Source: Acidimangrovimonas sediminis (GTDB lineage: Bacteria > Pseudomonadota > Alphaproteobacteria > Rhodobacterales > Rhodobacteraceae). From it: 64,000 nucleotides of DNA. A program made the translations under genes and the position numbers. Below the pieces are notes generated by a model, which searched no databases, was not told the DNA's origin, and saw only the letters and a program-made list of their open reading frames with translations. Shown here piece after piece: positions 39,113-48,209 of the stretch. Position 1 is the first letter of the stretch; the number at the start of each line of letters is the position of its first letter. Location of the stretch: NCBI RefSeq assembly GCF_002871005.1, contig NZ_PHSN01000008.1:62001-126000 (forward strand), written 5' to 3'.

Positions 39113-42100
39113 ATGCAAGTTTCCGTTCCTGCCGACCCCCGCGCGACGATCCGCGCATCGACCCTTGCGCCCGAGGGCCCGCTGCTTGCGCGGCTGATCG
39201 AGGCCGCCGCGCTGTCGCCCGACGACCGCGCCCGCATCACCGCCCGCGGCGCCGACCTCGTGCGCAAGATCCGCTCCAGCGCCAAGCCCGGGCTGATGGA
39301 GGTGTTCCTTGCCGAATACGGCCTGTCCACCGACGAGGGCATCGCGCTGATGTGCCTGGCCGAGGCACTGCTTCGGGTGCCCGACGCGCCGACGATGGAT
39401 GCGCTGATCGAGGACAAGATCGCGCCGTCCGACTGGGGCCGCCACCTTGGCCGCTCGGCCTCGTCGCTGGTCAACGCCTCGACCTGGGCGCTGATGCTGA
39501 CCGGCCGCGTGCTGGACGAGCGTGAGCCGGGCGTGGCGGGCCACCTGCGCGCCGCCGTCAGGCGGCTGGGCGAGCCGGTGATCCGCACCGCCGTGGGCCG
39601 CGCGATGAAGGAGATGGGGCGCCAGTTCGTGCTGGGCGAGACCATCAAGTCCGCCATGGACCGCGCCGCCGGGATGGAGGCGAAGGGCTATTCCTACAGC
39701 TACGACATGCTGGGCGAGGCCGCCCGGACCGAGGCCGACGCGCTGCGCTACCTCAAGGCCTATTCCGACGCGATCGCGGCGATCGGCGGGGCGGCGAAAT
39801 CCGACGACATCCGCGACAACCCCGGGATCTCGGTCAAGCTGTCGGCGCTGCACCCGCGCTACGAGGTGGCCAAGCACGTCCGGGTGATGGACGAGCTGGT
39901 GCCGCGCATGCAGCAACTGGCCCGGCAGGCGGCCAAGGCCGGCATCGGCCTCAATATCGACGCGGAGGAGGCCGACCGGCTCGACCTGTCGCTCGACGTG
40001 ATCGAGGCGGTGCTGGCGGACGAGGTGCTGGCCGGCTGGCAGGGCTTCGGCGTGGTGGTGCAGGCCTACGGGCGGCGCGCCGGCGCGGCGCTCGACTGGC
40101 TTTACCAACTGGCGCAAGGGCTGGACCGGCGGATCATGGTGCGGCTGGTCAAGGGTGCCTATTGGGACAGCGAGATCAAGCGCGCGCAGGTGATGGGCCT
40201 GCCGGATTTCCCGGTCTTCACCCGCAAGGCCTCGACCGACGTCAGCTATGTCTCGAACGCGCGCAAGCTTCTGTCGATGACCGACCGGATCTATCCGCAG
40301 TTTGCGACCCACAATGCCCATACCGTCGCCGCGATCCTTGAAATGGCCACCGACAAGGACGCTTTCGAGTTTCAGCGCCTGCATGGCATGGGCGAGCGCC
40401 TGCACGACATCGTCCACAAGGCCGAGGGTACGCGCTGCCGCATCTACGCGCCGGTGGGGGCGCATCGCGACCTGCTGGCCTATCTGGTGCGGCGGCTGCT
40501 GGAGAACGGCGCCAACTCCTCCTTCGTCAACCAGATCGTGGACGAGGACGTGCCCCCCGAGGTGGTCGCCGCCTGCCCCTTCGCGGCGATCGAACCGCTG
40601 CTGCCCAGCCCGTCGAACCCGGCGATCCGCAAGGGGCCGGACCTGTTCGGCGGGCGCGGCAACTCGCGCGGGTGGGACCTTACGGAACTGTCCGAGCTGG
40701 CCGAGATCGACGAGGCCCGTGGGGCTTTCCACGCCGAGCATTTCCATGCCGCCCCGGTGATCGCCGGGCCGGTGGAGGGCGGCACGGCCTACGAGGCCCT
40801 GAACCCCGCGCGGCCGGCGGACAAGGTGGGCCGGGTCACGCCCGCGACGCCCGCCGACGTGGAAACCGCCCTTGCCGCGGCGCAAACCTGGGACGCCCCC
40901 GCCGCGGAACGTGCGGCGGTGCTGCGCCGCGCGGCAGAGCTGTACGAAAACGAATACGGCGCCTTCTTCGCCCTTGCGGCGCGCGAGGCGGGCAAGTCGA
41001 TGGCCGACGCGGTGGGCGAGCTGCGCGAGGCCTGCGATTTCCTGCGCTATTATGGCGAGGGGGCGCTGGGGCTGGCGCAGCCGCCGCGCGGCACCTTCGT
41101 CTGCATCTCGCCCTGGAACTTCCCGCTGGCGATCTTCACCGGTCAGGTCTCGGCCGCGCTGGCCGCCGGCAATGCGGTGATCGCCAAACCCGCCGAGCAG
41201 ACGCCGCTGATCGCGGCACTCGCCGTGCGCCTTCTGCATCAGGCCGGGGTGCCCGAAACCGCGCTGCAGTTCCTGCCTGGTGACGGGGCGACCGTGGGCG
41301 CGGCGCTAACCTCGGATCCCCGGGTTGCGGGCGTGGCCTTCACCGGCTCGACCGAGACGGCGCTGATGATCCGCAGGGCGATGGCCGATCACATGTCGCC
41401 CGACGCGCCGCTGATTGCCGAGACAGGGGGCCTCAACGCCATGGTGGTGGACAGCACCGCGCTGCCGGAACAGGCGGTGCGCGACATCCTCGCCTCGGCC
41501 TTCCAGTCCGCGGGGCAACGCTGTTCGGCCCTGCGCTGCCTCTACGTGCAGGAGGACGTGGCGGACGGGATCGAGAAGATGCTGTTCGGCGCGATGGACG
41601 ATCTAGCGCTCGGCAACCCGTGGGAGCTTGCAACCGACGTGGGCCCGGTGATCGACGCCGAGGCGCAGGCGGACATCGCGGAGTACGTCGCCGGTGCCCG
41701 CGCCCAGGGCCGGGTGCTGCATGAGCTGGCGGCGCCGGTGGACGGCCATTTCGTGCCCCCGGTGGCGATCCGCGTGGGCGGCATCGACGATCTGGAGCGC
41801 GAGGTGTTCGGCCCCGTGCTGCACATCGCGCGGTTCAAGGGCCGCGACCTGCCGAAGGTGATCGCGGCGATCAACGCGACCGGCTACGGGCTAACCTTCG
41901 GCCTGCACAGCCGGATCGACGACCGGGTTCAGGCGCTGGTCGACCGGCTGCACGTCGGCAACATCTACGTCAACCGCAACCAGATCGGCGCGGTGGTCGG
42001 CAGCCAGCCGTTCGGCGGCGAAGGTCTTTCCGGCACCGGCCCCAAGGCCGGCGGGCCCGAGTACCTGCCGCGCTTTGCCCGGGCCGAGCGGCCCGAGGGC

Positions 42101-42571
42101 GGCGCGTGGCCCGGTGCCGCGGATTCGCAACGCCTTCAGTCGGCGCTTCGGACCGCCCGGCGCAAGGACGGCACCGTGCGGGTGACCGAGCTTCCGGGGC
42201 CGACGGGGGAATCGAACCGGCTGTCGCTGGTGCCGCGCGCGCCGGTCCTGTGCCTCGGCCCGGGGCCGGAGGTCGCCGCGCGTCAGCTTGCGGCGGTCGA
42301 GGCGCTGCGTGGCGCGGCGGTGGCGGCCGAAGGGGCGGTGGCGCCGGAACTGCTCGAGACGCTCGAAGGCTTCTCGGGCGTGCTGTGGTGGGGCGATGCG
42401 GAGACCGGGCGTGCCTATGCGCAGGCGCTGGCGCGGCGCGACGGGCCGATCCTGCCGCTGATCGCCGAGGCGCCGGATGCGGGGCGGGTATTGCTGGAAC
42501 GCCACGTCTGCATCGACACGACCGCCTCGGGCGGCAACGCGCAGCTTCTGGCGGCGGCGGGCGACGGCTAG
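39113..42571 (+). CDS. putA: Bifunctional proline dehydrogenase / L-glutamate gamma-semialdehyde dehydrogenase
   Basis: 1152 residues. The PRODH barrel (about 100-470) shows NPGISVKLSALHPRYE, LNIDAEEADRLDLS and RLVKGAYWDSEIKRAQ. The P5C dehydrogenase follows (about 560-1000), with AETGGLNAMVVD (catalytic Glu region) and catalytic Cys804 in SAGQRCSALR. A C-terminal extension of about 130 residues marks type B PutA. There is no N-terminal ribbon-helix-helix domain, so regulation falls to the divergent PutR. It oxidises proline to glutamate, passing electrons to quinone via FAD. AAGGAG precedes ATG 39113. Confidence 0.97.
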   Translation: MQVSVPADPRATIRASTLAPEGPLLARLIEAAALSPDDRARITARGADLVRKIRSSAKPGLMEVFLAEYGLSTDEGIALMCLAEALLRVPDAPTMDALIEDKIAPSDWGRHLGRSASSLVNASTWALMLTGRVLDEREPGVAGHLRAAVRRLGEPVIRTAVGRAMKEMGRQFVLGETIKSAMDRAAGMEAKGYSYSYDMLGEAARTEADALRYLKAYSDAIAAIGGAAKSDDIRDNPGISVKLSALHPRYEVAKHVRVMDELVPRMQQLARQAAKAGIGLNIDAEEADRLDLSLDVIEAVLADEVLAGWQGFGVVVQAYGRRAGAALDWLYQLAQGLDRRIMVRLVKGAYWDSEIKRAQVMGLPDFPVFTRKASTDVSYVSNARKLLSMTDRIYPQFATHNAHTVAAILEMATDKDAFEFQRLHGMGERLHDIVHKAEGTRCRIYAPVGAHRDLLAYLVRRLLENGANSSFVNQIVDEDVPPEVVAACPFAAIEPLLPSPSNPAIRKGPDLFGGRGNSRGWDLTELSELAEIDEARGAFHAEHFHAAPVIAGPVEGGTAYEALNPARPADKVGRVTPATPADVETALAAAQTWDAPAAERAAVLRRAAELYENEYGAFFALAAREAGKSMADAVGELREACDFLRYYGEGALGLAQPPRGTFVCISPWNFPLAIFTGQVSAALAAGNAVIAKPAEQTPLIAALAVRLLHQAGVPETALQFLPGDGATVGAALTSDPRVAGVAFTGSTETALMIRRAMADHMSPDAPLIAETGGLNAMVVDSTALPEQAVRDILASAFQSAGQRCSALRCLYVQEDVADGIEKMLFGAMDDLALGNPWELATDVGPVIDAEAQADIAEYVAGARAQGRVLHELAAPVDGHFVPPVAIRVGGIDDLEREVFGPVLHIARFKGRDLPKVIAAINATGYGLTFGLHSRIDDRVQALVDRLHVGNIYVNRNQIGAVVGSQPFGGEGLSGTGPKAGGPEYLPRFARAERPEGGAWPGAADSQRLQSALRTARRKDGTVRVTELPGPTGESNRLSLVPRAPVLCLGPGPEVAARQLAAVEALRGAAVAAEGAVAPELLETLEGFSGVLWWGDAETGRAYAQALARRDGPILPLIAEAPDAGRVLLERHVCIDTTASGGNAQLLAAAGDG

Positions 42572-42598
42572 GCCGCCACGCCTTTTCGCCCGCATCCT

Positions 42599-42635
42599 GG
42601 GCGGGGCATCGGGGGCTTCCCCGGCTGCCCCGCCC
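42599..42635 (+). terminator. Hairpin terminator after putA
   Basis: Arms GGGCGGGGCA (42599-42608) and TGCCCCGCCC (42626-42635) with an internal GGGGG/CCCC stem, followed by GTGTCTCTT, 27 bases past the putA stop. Confidence 0.65.
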
Positions 42636-42854
42636 GTGTCTCTTGTGCCGCGCCGGGCCCTGTGCGCGGTCAACTCGCAGAAACCGGTGGCAACCGGGGA
42701 CCGAATCCGGGATACCCCGGGGCGACGCCGCCTGGCGAGGCGCCGCCGGGCGGTGCGGTCAGGCAATCCCACGCTTCGCGGCGCGCGCCGCGCTGATCAA
42801 GACATTCCGGGGCGCCGCGACCGGCCACCCCGTCCAACAACGCCGGGGCATGCC

Positions 42855-43775
42855 ATGACCATCACCCACCTTGTCACCCATTCCGGCGGCTTCCATGCCG
42901 ACGAGCTTCTGTCCTCCGTCATCCTCACCCGGCTCTATCCCGACGCCGCGCTGGTCCGCTCGCGCGAGGCGGCGTGGATCACCCCGGGGGAGGGCCGGAT
43001 CATCTATGACGTGGGCCGCTCCTATGACGCCGTGACCGGCATCTTCGACCACCACCAGCGGCCCAATCCGCTGCGCGAGGACGGGCAACCCTACAGTTCC
43101 TTCGGGCTGATCTGGAAGCATTTCGGCCACGCCTACCTGCGCGCCTCCGGGGTGCCCGAGGCGGCGGTGGAAGAGGTCCACGCGAGCTTTGACAAGGGGT
43201 TCGTGCTGCCGGTCGACCTTGTCGACAACGGCGCGCTGGAACCCTCGGTCGCGGGGCCTCTGGCGGGGCTGACGCTGCCCGCGCTGCTGGAGACGCTGAA
43301 GCCCGCCTTCGACAGCCGCGGTGCGGGCGCCGACGATGTCGCCTTCCTTCGCGCCCTGGATGTGGCGCGGGCCTTCGTCGAGGCGGCGGTCGAGGGGCGG
43401 GCCGCCAAGTGCCGGGCCGAGGCGATGGTGATGCAGGCGATCGAGGCCGCCGGGGCCGCGCGCATCCTCGAACTGCCGATGGGCATGCCCTTCCGCTCGG
43501 CCGTCGAGAAGGCGGGGGCGGATCACCTGCTGTTCGTGATCCACCCGCGCGACGGAGACTGGGCCCTGACCACGATCCGCAAGGGTGGCGACACCTTCGA
43601 AAGCCGGGCCGACCTGCCCGAGGCCTGGGCCGGGCTGACCGATGCGGCGCTCGAGGCGGTCAGTGGCGTGCCAGGGGCGAAGTTCTGCCACAATGCCCGG
43701 TTCATCGCCGTCGCCGCCACGCACGCGGCGGTCCTGCGGATGGCCGAGCTGGCGGTCGCCGCGGCGGAGGTGTAG
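42855..43775 (+). CDS. MYG1 family DHH-like phosphoesterase/exonuclease
   Basis: 306 residues. The metal-binding motifs of the family are at the start: THSGGFHADELLS, YDVGRSYD, FDHHQ and VDLVDNG; FRSAVEKAG and SGVPGAKFCHNARFIA close the protein. Eukaryotic MYG1 is a 3'-5' RNA exonuclease of nucleus and mitochondria; bacterial function is not established. The 283-base gap upstream holds the putA terminator and no other gene. The gene converges with lrgB (5-base gap). Confidence 0.91.
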   Translation: MTITHLVTHSGGFHADELLSSVILTRLYPDAALVRSREAAWITPGEGRIIYDVGRSYDAVTGIFDHHQRPNPLREDGQPYSSFGLIWKHFGHAYLRASGVPEAAVEEVHASFDKGFVLPVDLVDNGALEPSVAGPLAGLTLPALLETLKPAFDSRGAGADDVAFLRALDVARAFVEAAVEGRAAKCRAEAMVMQAIEAAGAARILELPMGMPFRSAVEKAGADHLLFVIHPRDGDWALTTIRKGGDTFESRADLPEAWAGLTDAALEAVSGVPGAKFCHNARFIAVAATHAAVLRMAELAVAAAEV

Positions 43776-43780
43776 GGGCC

Positions 43781-44491
43781 TCAGGCCAGGGCGGCGAGGA
43801 GGGTCGCGACCAGCACGTTCAGCAATCCCACCAACACCATCAGCAGCCCGGCGATGGAGCCTTCCTCCACCCCCAGCTGGTTGGCGCGCGCGGTGCCCGC
43901 CCCGTGGGCCCCGATCGCCAGCACAGCCCCACGGGCAAGCGAACTGCGGATCGGCAGCCAGGTCAGCATCATGTCGCCCAGCACCGCGCCGAAAACCCCG
44001 GTCAGCACGACGAACACCGCCGTCAGGTTCGGTACCCCGCCGATGTCCTGCGAGACCTGCATCGCGAAGGGCGTGCTGATCGAGCGCGGAAGCAGGCTCA
44101 GCCTCAGCGCGCCGTTCAGCCCCAGAAGCGTGGCGAGGAGCCAGCTTGTCCCGATCGCGGTCAGGCTTCCGGCGACCATGCCGAAGGCCAGCACCGGCCA
44201 TTCGCGCCGGATCAGCGCGCGCTGTTCGTAGATCGGCACCGCGAAGGCCACGGTCGCGGGCCCGAGCAGCGTCAGCAGCCAGCCGGCGCCGTGCATGTAA
44301 TCGCCGTAGCTTGCATGCATGAGCAGCACCACGACGATCAGCAGCGCGGGCGTCAGCGCCAGCGGCATCAGAAGCCAGTGCGGCCAGCGACGGTAAAGCC
44401 GCTTGGCCAGCAGGTAGAAGGCGATCGTCAGCGCCGACCAGAACGCCGTCGCGAGCCAGGGATCAAGCGTCGAGAGCATGGGATGCGGCAT
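43781..44491 (-). CDS. lrgB: LrgB-family membrane protein
   Basis: 236 residues with multiple hydrophobic segments. Conserved stretches LGPATVAFAVPIYEQRALIRREW, RSISTPFAMQVSQDIGG and IGAHGAGTARANQLG are hallmark LrgB/CidB motifs. LrgAB and CidAB complexes affect murein hydrolase activity and programmed lysis, and newer work links them to pyruvate or glycolate transport. Its start lies 29 bases inside lrgA, which indicates coupling. The divergent LysR regulator resembles CidR context. Confidence 0.93.
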   Translation of the reverse strand: MPHPMLSTLDPWLATAFWSALTIAFYLLAKRLYRRWPHWLLMPLALTPALLIVVVLLMHASYGDYMHGAGWLLTLLGPATVAFAVPIYEQRALIRREWPVLAFGMVAGSLTAIGTSWLLATLLGLNGALRLSLLPRSISTPFAMQVSQDIGGVPNLTAVFVVLTGVFGAVLGDMMLTWLPIRSSLARGAVLAIGAHGAGTARANQLGVEEGSIAGLLMVLVGLLNVLVATLLAALA

Positions 44492-44885
44492 GGCGCGCCC
44501 TCCACTTGCCCGAAAGCTCGACCGTCATCGCGGTCACGCCCATCACGGCGACGGTGCCGCCGAGGATCACCACCATGATCTTCAGCCCGAGCAGGCCGAA
44601 CAATTGCGGATAGTTCAGCACCGCCAGCACCGCGGGTATGAAGAACAGGAGAAGCTCGGCCAGGAACCAGCTTGCGCCGCGCCTCAGGCTCAGCACGCTG
44701 ATCCGGCGCGTCGCCAGCAGCAAGAGCACCAGCGCAAGGCCGACGATGCCGCCGGTCAGGGGCAACCCGGTCGCGCGCACCACCTCCTGGCTGAACAGCC
44801 AGATCAGGCCGAGGAAGACGATCTGTCCCGGCGCACTGTGGCGCAGGCCGTAGCGGAAGCGGACGGAGAGGTGGTGGGCGGTCAT
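44463..44885 (-). CDS. lrgA: CidA/LrgA-family holin-like protein
   Basis: 140 residues, four hydrophobic segments. The LrgA pattern IVFLGLIWLFSQEVVRATGLPLTGGIVGLALVLLLL and LLLFFIPAVLAVLNYPQLFG is typical: an inner-membrane holin-like protein that works with LrgB. ATG 44885 was chosen over the longer in-frame start because the preceding residues resemble intergenic DNA. Divergent from the LysR regulator with 107 bases between. Confidence 0.92.
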   Translation of the reverse strand: MTAHHLSVRFRYGLRHSAPGQIVFLGLIWLFSQEVVRATGLPLTGGIVGLALVLLLLATRRISVLSLRRGASWFLAELLLFFIPAVLAVLNYPQLFGLLGLKIMVVILGGTVAVMGVTAMTVELSGKWRARHAASHALDA

Positions 44886-44972
44886 GGCGGAAACTCCCGT
44901 TCGGCGCGTGTCTCCTTCCCTGGGGGCAATATGGGGGCGCGGCGGAAATTCGTAAAATGACTTGTGTGACTG

Positions 44973-44999
44973 ATCATCATTCCAATATGGAATGATGAT
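44973..44999. promoter_or_regulatory. Perfect palindrome overlapping the LysR gene start
   Basis: Eleven-base arms ATCATCATTCC (44973-44983) and GGAATGATGAT (44989-44999) flank AATAT. ATTCC-AATAT-GGAAT fits the LysR T-N11-A rule, so it is a candidate autoregulatory operator that also reaches the divergent lrgAB promoter. Confidence 0.7.
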
Positions 45000-45879
45000 G
45001 AATTTCCGCACGCTGAGAATGTTCGTCGAGGTGGTCCGCCAGGGTGGCTTCACCCGCGCGGCCGAGGCCGTCTTTGCCACCCAGTCGACGGTGAGCAAGG
45101 CGGTGCGGCAGCTGGAGGACGAGGTTGGCGTGCCGCTGATCGACCGGGCGGGGCAGCGCGTCGGCCTCACCGCGGCGGGGGAGGTGGTGCACCGCCGGGC
45201 GTTGCGGATCCTTGCCGAACAGGCGGACCTGATGCGCGAGATCGACGAGATCCGCGGCCTGCAGCGCGGCACGCTGCGCCTCGGCCTGCCGCCGATCGGA
45301 TCAAGCGTTCTGTTCGCGCCGGTGCTGGCCAGCTACCGCGCGCGGTATCCCGGGGTCGACATCCACCTGGTCGAACACGGCAGCTCGCGGCTGGAGGAGG
45401 TGGTCCGGGCGGGGGAGCTTGACCTCGCCGGATCGCTGCTGCCGGTGTCCGAGGAATTCGCCTGGCAGGATGTCCGGCGCGAGCCGCTGATGGCCCTGCT
45501 GTCACGCGATCACCCGCTGGCGAAGGCCGGCGCGATCGGGATCGACGCGCTGCGCGACATCCCGTTCATCCTGTTCGAAAGCGGTTTCGCCCTCAACCGG
45601 ATCATCGTCGAGGCCTGCCGCCGCCGGGGCTTTACCCCGCAGGTCGCGGTGCGCAGCAGCCAGGTGGATTTCATCGTCGAACTGGCCGCCTCAGGCCTGG
45701 GCGTGGCGTTTCTGCCCCGGCTGATGACGCGCGAGCAGCACCGCCATCTGGTGGCGCAGGTGCTGCTCGACCATGCCGATACGGATTGGCACATGGCCAT
45801 GGTCTGGCGCCGCGATGCCTATCTGTCCCATGCCGCCCGCGCGTGGCTTGCCTGCCTGCGCGAGGGCGGTCGGCCCTGA
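44998..45879 (+). CDS. LysR family transcriptional regulator (CidR-like context)
   Basis: 293 residues: N-terminal winged helix (MNFRTLRMFVEVVRQGGFTRAAEAVFATQSTVSKAVRQLE, key FVEVVRQGGF and TQSTVSKAVRQLE) and a periplasmic-binding-like effector domain. Three ATG codons follow one another at 44992, 44995 and 44998; the last has TGGAA at the right distance and matches the family's usual first residues. It is divergent from lrgAB and probably controls them, possibly in response to a small organic acid. The palindrome 44973-44999 overlaps the starts. Confidence 0.9.
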   Translation: MNFRTLRMFVEVVRQGGFTRAAEAVFATQSTVSKAVRQLEDEVGVPLIDRAGQRVGLTAAGEVVHRRALRILAEQADLMREIDEIRGLQRGTLRLGLPPIGSSVLFAPVLASYRARYPGVDIHLVEHGSSRLEEVVRAGELDLAGSLLPVSEEFAWQDVRREPLMALLSRDHPLAKAGAIGIDALRDIPFILFESGFALNRIIVEACRRRGFTPQVAVRSSQVDFIVELAASGLGVAFLPRLMTREQHRHLVAQVLLDHADTDWHMAMVWRRDAYLSHAARAWLACLREGGRP

Positions 45880-45911
45880 GGCCGCGGGAAGAGTGGTTCG
45901 GGCGGAAGGGC

Positions 45912-46829
45912 TCAGGTGGGGCGGCCGCGGATCACGCAGACCTCGTGGAAGAGCGGGGCGTCCGGGTCGCTGTCGACGCGTTCCTGCGCCTCGATCGCGG
46001 TCAGGTGCTGCCGGCCCTCGGGATCGGCGTAGAATTCGCACGCGAAATCACCGTCGAGGCCACTGCCGCGCAGTGCCTTTTCGAGCGCCACGAAGAACGA
46101 GAAATCGGTGCCCGCGTGCTGCCGCACGACCTGAGCATGCAGGATCTCGGGGGTGTAGCCGTTCGCCTCGAACAGGCCGCAGATCACCTCCGTGCCGATC
46201 CGCGCACCGAAGTTGAGCACCACCTCGGCCGAGGGCGCCACCGCCCGCAGCCGGCGCAGCAGCGCCTCGTTCAGGCCAAGGCCGACGGCGTTGAAGGGAA
46301 ACGCGTCGAAATCGGCCCAGGGGTAGTAATGCGCAAGGTGGTCGGCCTCGCGGTCTTCGGCGCCGTCGGCCAGCGCTACCTTCTGCGCGCGGCGAAAGCT
46401 GGACAGGCGGGGATCGTCGGGGTCGCCCACCTGCGGCAGGCAGCCGATCACGATGTCGGCGCGCTCCACCGCGGTGCGGGCCTCGGGATGGTCGATCAGG
46501 CTGACCTCCCCGTGCACGGGGGTGAAACGGTCGGCCTCACGCGGGGCGAGGCGGCGCACGTTGGCCTCGGCCAGTTGCGCCAGCCGTGGGTCGAGGTCGC
46601 TTCCGGCAACGGCGGCGGCGCCGCAAATGTGCAGCATGAAGGCCACGTTGATGCCGGTGCCGACGCCCACCTCGTAGACCCGCTTGTCACGCAGCTCGGC
46701 GCGCTCGAGTCCCTTCTGGAAGGTCTCGGTCCAGGGATCGGTGGGGTCGAAGGCGAATTCGGGAGAGACCGGGGAGGGCGCGGTCTCGTAGCTTTCGGTG
46801 TCTCTCGGGAGAGGCTTGGAATCGGTCAT
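45912..46829 (-). CDS. mmtN: Methionine S-methyltransferase, MmtN-like (DMSP synthesis)
   Basis: 305-residue soluble SAM methyltransferase. SAM motif I is EVGVGTG (53-59). The rest resembles the N-terminal methyltransferase domain of plant methionine S-methyltransferase: GCLPQVGDP at 129-137 stands where plant MMT has GCIPQ, followed by a GLGLNEAL helix (183-190), a LNFGAR strand (205-210) and a HAGTDFSFFVALEK strand (238-251) matching the plant AADTDIS..VEIEK. This is the pattern of bacterial MmtN, which makes S-methylmethionine from methionine. Last gene of the aminotransferase-TusA-decarboxylase-methyltransferase operon, whose other enzymes fit the next steps toward DMSP. The family call rests on remembered motifs, not an alignment. 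Start ATG 46829 after GAAAGACC. Confidence 0.8.
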   Translation of the reverse strand: MTDSKPLPRDTESYETAPSPVSPEFAFDPTDPWTETFQKGLERAELRDKRVYEVGVGTGINVAFMLHICGAAAVAGSDLDPRLAQLAEANVRRLAPREADRFTPVHGEVSLIDHPEARTAVERADIVIGCLPQVGDPDDPRLSSFRRAQKVALADGAEDREADHLAHYYPWADFDAFPFNAVGLGLNEALLRRLRAVAPSAEVVLNFGARIGTEVICGLFEANGYTPEILHAQVVRQHAGTDFSFFVALEKALRGSGLDGDFACEFYADPEGRQHLTAIEAQERVDSDPDAPLFHEVCVIRGRPT

Positions 46830-46946
46830 GGGGTCTTTCAGCGTCTGGGCCGGTCTCGCGGCGGGGGCAACCCGGGCGCGGGGAACGCGCGCCCGGGGCA
46901 GGTGCATCTGCACGGTCGAACGGCAGGGGAACGGCGGTGGCACCGC

Positions 46947-48209
46947 TCAGTCGAGAAGCAGCACCTCGCGCACATCCCCCCGCATGCAATGATCGGACCG
47001 CATCGAGGCGGCGTAGCCGCCCGCGTTGATCAGTGCGATCACGTCGCCTTCCTCGGGCGGCGGCATCGCGTGATCCTCGGCCCACTTGTCCAGCGCCTCG
47101 TTGACGTTGCCGGCCACGGTGTAGCTCCGGGGCGCCCCGGGGCGCGGCACGGCGGCGACGGGTTCGCAGGGCAGGCCGTAGAAGGCGGGCTCCATCGCCA
47201 GGTTGAAGCCCGCGTCCAGCCCGAGGAACTCCACGTCCTTGCGGCGCTCGGAATAGGTCACGCGGGTCAGCAGGACGCCCGCATCCTTGACCAGGAAATC
47301 CCCCGGCTCGACCGCGACGGAGAGGCCGCGCCCGCCATAGGCCGCGGCGACCGCGCTGGCCCAGCGGTCAAGGTCGAGCGGCTTGTCGTCAGCCTTGTGC
47401 GGCAGGCCGAGGCCGCCGCCGATGTTCACCTCGGTCAGGTCCGGCAGCTGGTCGACGAAGGCAAGACTTGCCTCCAGCACCCGGGCGAACTGGATCAACT
47501 CGCGGTCGAGATAGCCCGACCCCGCGTGGAAGTGGATCCGGGTTATCTTCAGCCCCGCCGTCCGGGCGATCTCGATCGCCTCGGGCAGGCGGTCGAGGTA
47601 GATGCCGAACTTGGTGGCCTCCTCCCCGCTGTATTGCAGCAGGTCGTTGCCGGTATAGCCGATGCCGACGTCGGGGTTGATCCGGATGCCCACCTCGCGC
47701 CCCGGGCACAGCTCGCCGATCCGGCGCAGCGCGGTAAGGGAATCGAGGTTGATGTTGATCCCGTCGAAGCGCGCGAGCACGGCCATGTCGGCAGGCGAGA
47801 GCGACCCCGCGGTGAAGGAGATATCCTCCTCGCGGAAGCCCGAGGCCAGCGTGTGCATCAGCTCGTTCGGGGAACAGATGTCGGCGCCGCACATGCCTTG
47901 CGCCGCCAGGTGCGACAGCAGTTGCGGGGTACGGTTGGCCTTGATCGCGTAGTAGATCCGGTATCCCAGCCCGGTGCCGTCCAGCGCGCGGCCCAGCCGG
48001 GTCAGGTTGTCGACCACGCGCGGGGCGCGCAGCACGTAGGCGGGGGTTTCAACCTTGCGCGCCAGCGCGTCCAGATCCGCGGTGCCCAGGTGCAGCCGTC
48101 CCTCGCGATAGGTCAGGTCGTCGCGCTGCCACCAGGGGGTGTCGTGCGCCGCCGGGTCCCGGGGGCGGGTCCCGGCGGGCGCGGTCGTCGTGGCACTGGC
48201 CTCAGACAT
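46947..48209 (-). CDS. Fold-III PLP decarboxylase (LysA-like), candidate S-methylmethionine decarboxylase
   Basis: 420 residues, alanine-racemase-fold decarboxylase with PLP Lys90 in YYAIKANR. Other landmarks: FHAGSGYLDREL, NIGGGLGLPH, and VEPGDFLVKDAG, where most family members have EPGR. These sequences place it near LysA/group IV enzymes but outside standard diaminopimelate decarboxylases. The N-terminal ~45 residues are a low-complexity extension. It is translationally coupled to the TusA-like gene (8-base overlap) and is followed by mmtN, so S-methylmethionine is the attractive substrate, giving DMSP-amine. Alternatives are another amino-acid or citryl-type decarboxylation. Substrate assignment is inference from context. 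Confidence 0.85.
   Translation of the reverse strand: MSEASATTTAPAGTRPRDPAAHDTPWWQRDDLTYREGRLHLGTADLDALARKVETPAYVLRAPRVVDNLTRLGRALDGTGLGYRIYYAIKANRTPQLLSHLAAQGMCGADICSPNELMHTLASGFREEDISFTAGSLSPADMAVLARFDGININLDSLTALRRIGELCPGREVGIRINPDVGIGYTGNDLLQYSGEEATKFGIYLDRLPEAIEIARTAGLKITRIHFHAGSGYLDRELIQFARVLEASLAFVDQLPDLTEVNIGGGLGLPHKADDKPLDLDRWASAVAAAYGGRGLSVAVEPGDFLVKDAGVLLTRVTYSERRKDVEFLGLDAGFNLAMEPAFYGLPCEPVAAVPRPGAPRSYTVAGNVNEALDKWAEDHAMPPPEEGDVIALINAGGYAASMRSDHCMRGDVREVLLLD

Noticed and set aside
39083-41239. Long minus-strand frame opposite putA
   Set aside because: Shadow of PutA codons; composition Arg/His/Leu-rich and meaningless, no start signals.
42660-42850. tRNA-like or structured RNA between putA and MYG1
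   Set aside because: CGAATCC occurs but no cloverleaf with acceptor and T-arm could be drawn; kept as plain intergenic DNA.
45912-46829. Generic class I methyltransferase call for MmtN-like gene
   Set aside because: Too vague: motif order specific to methionine S-methyltransferase plus operon context supports the more specific call, given with its limits.
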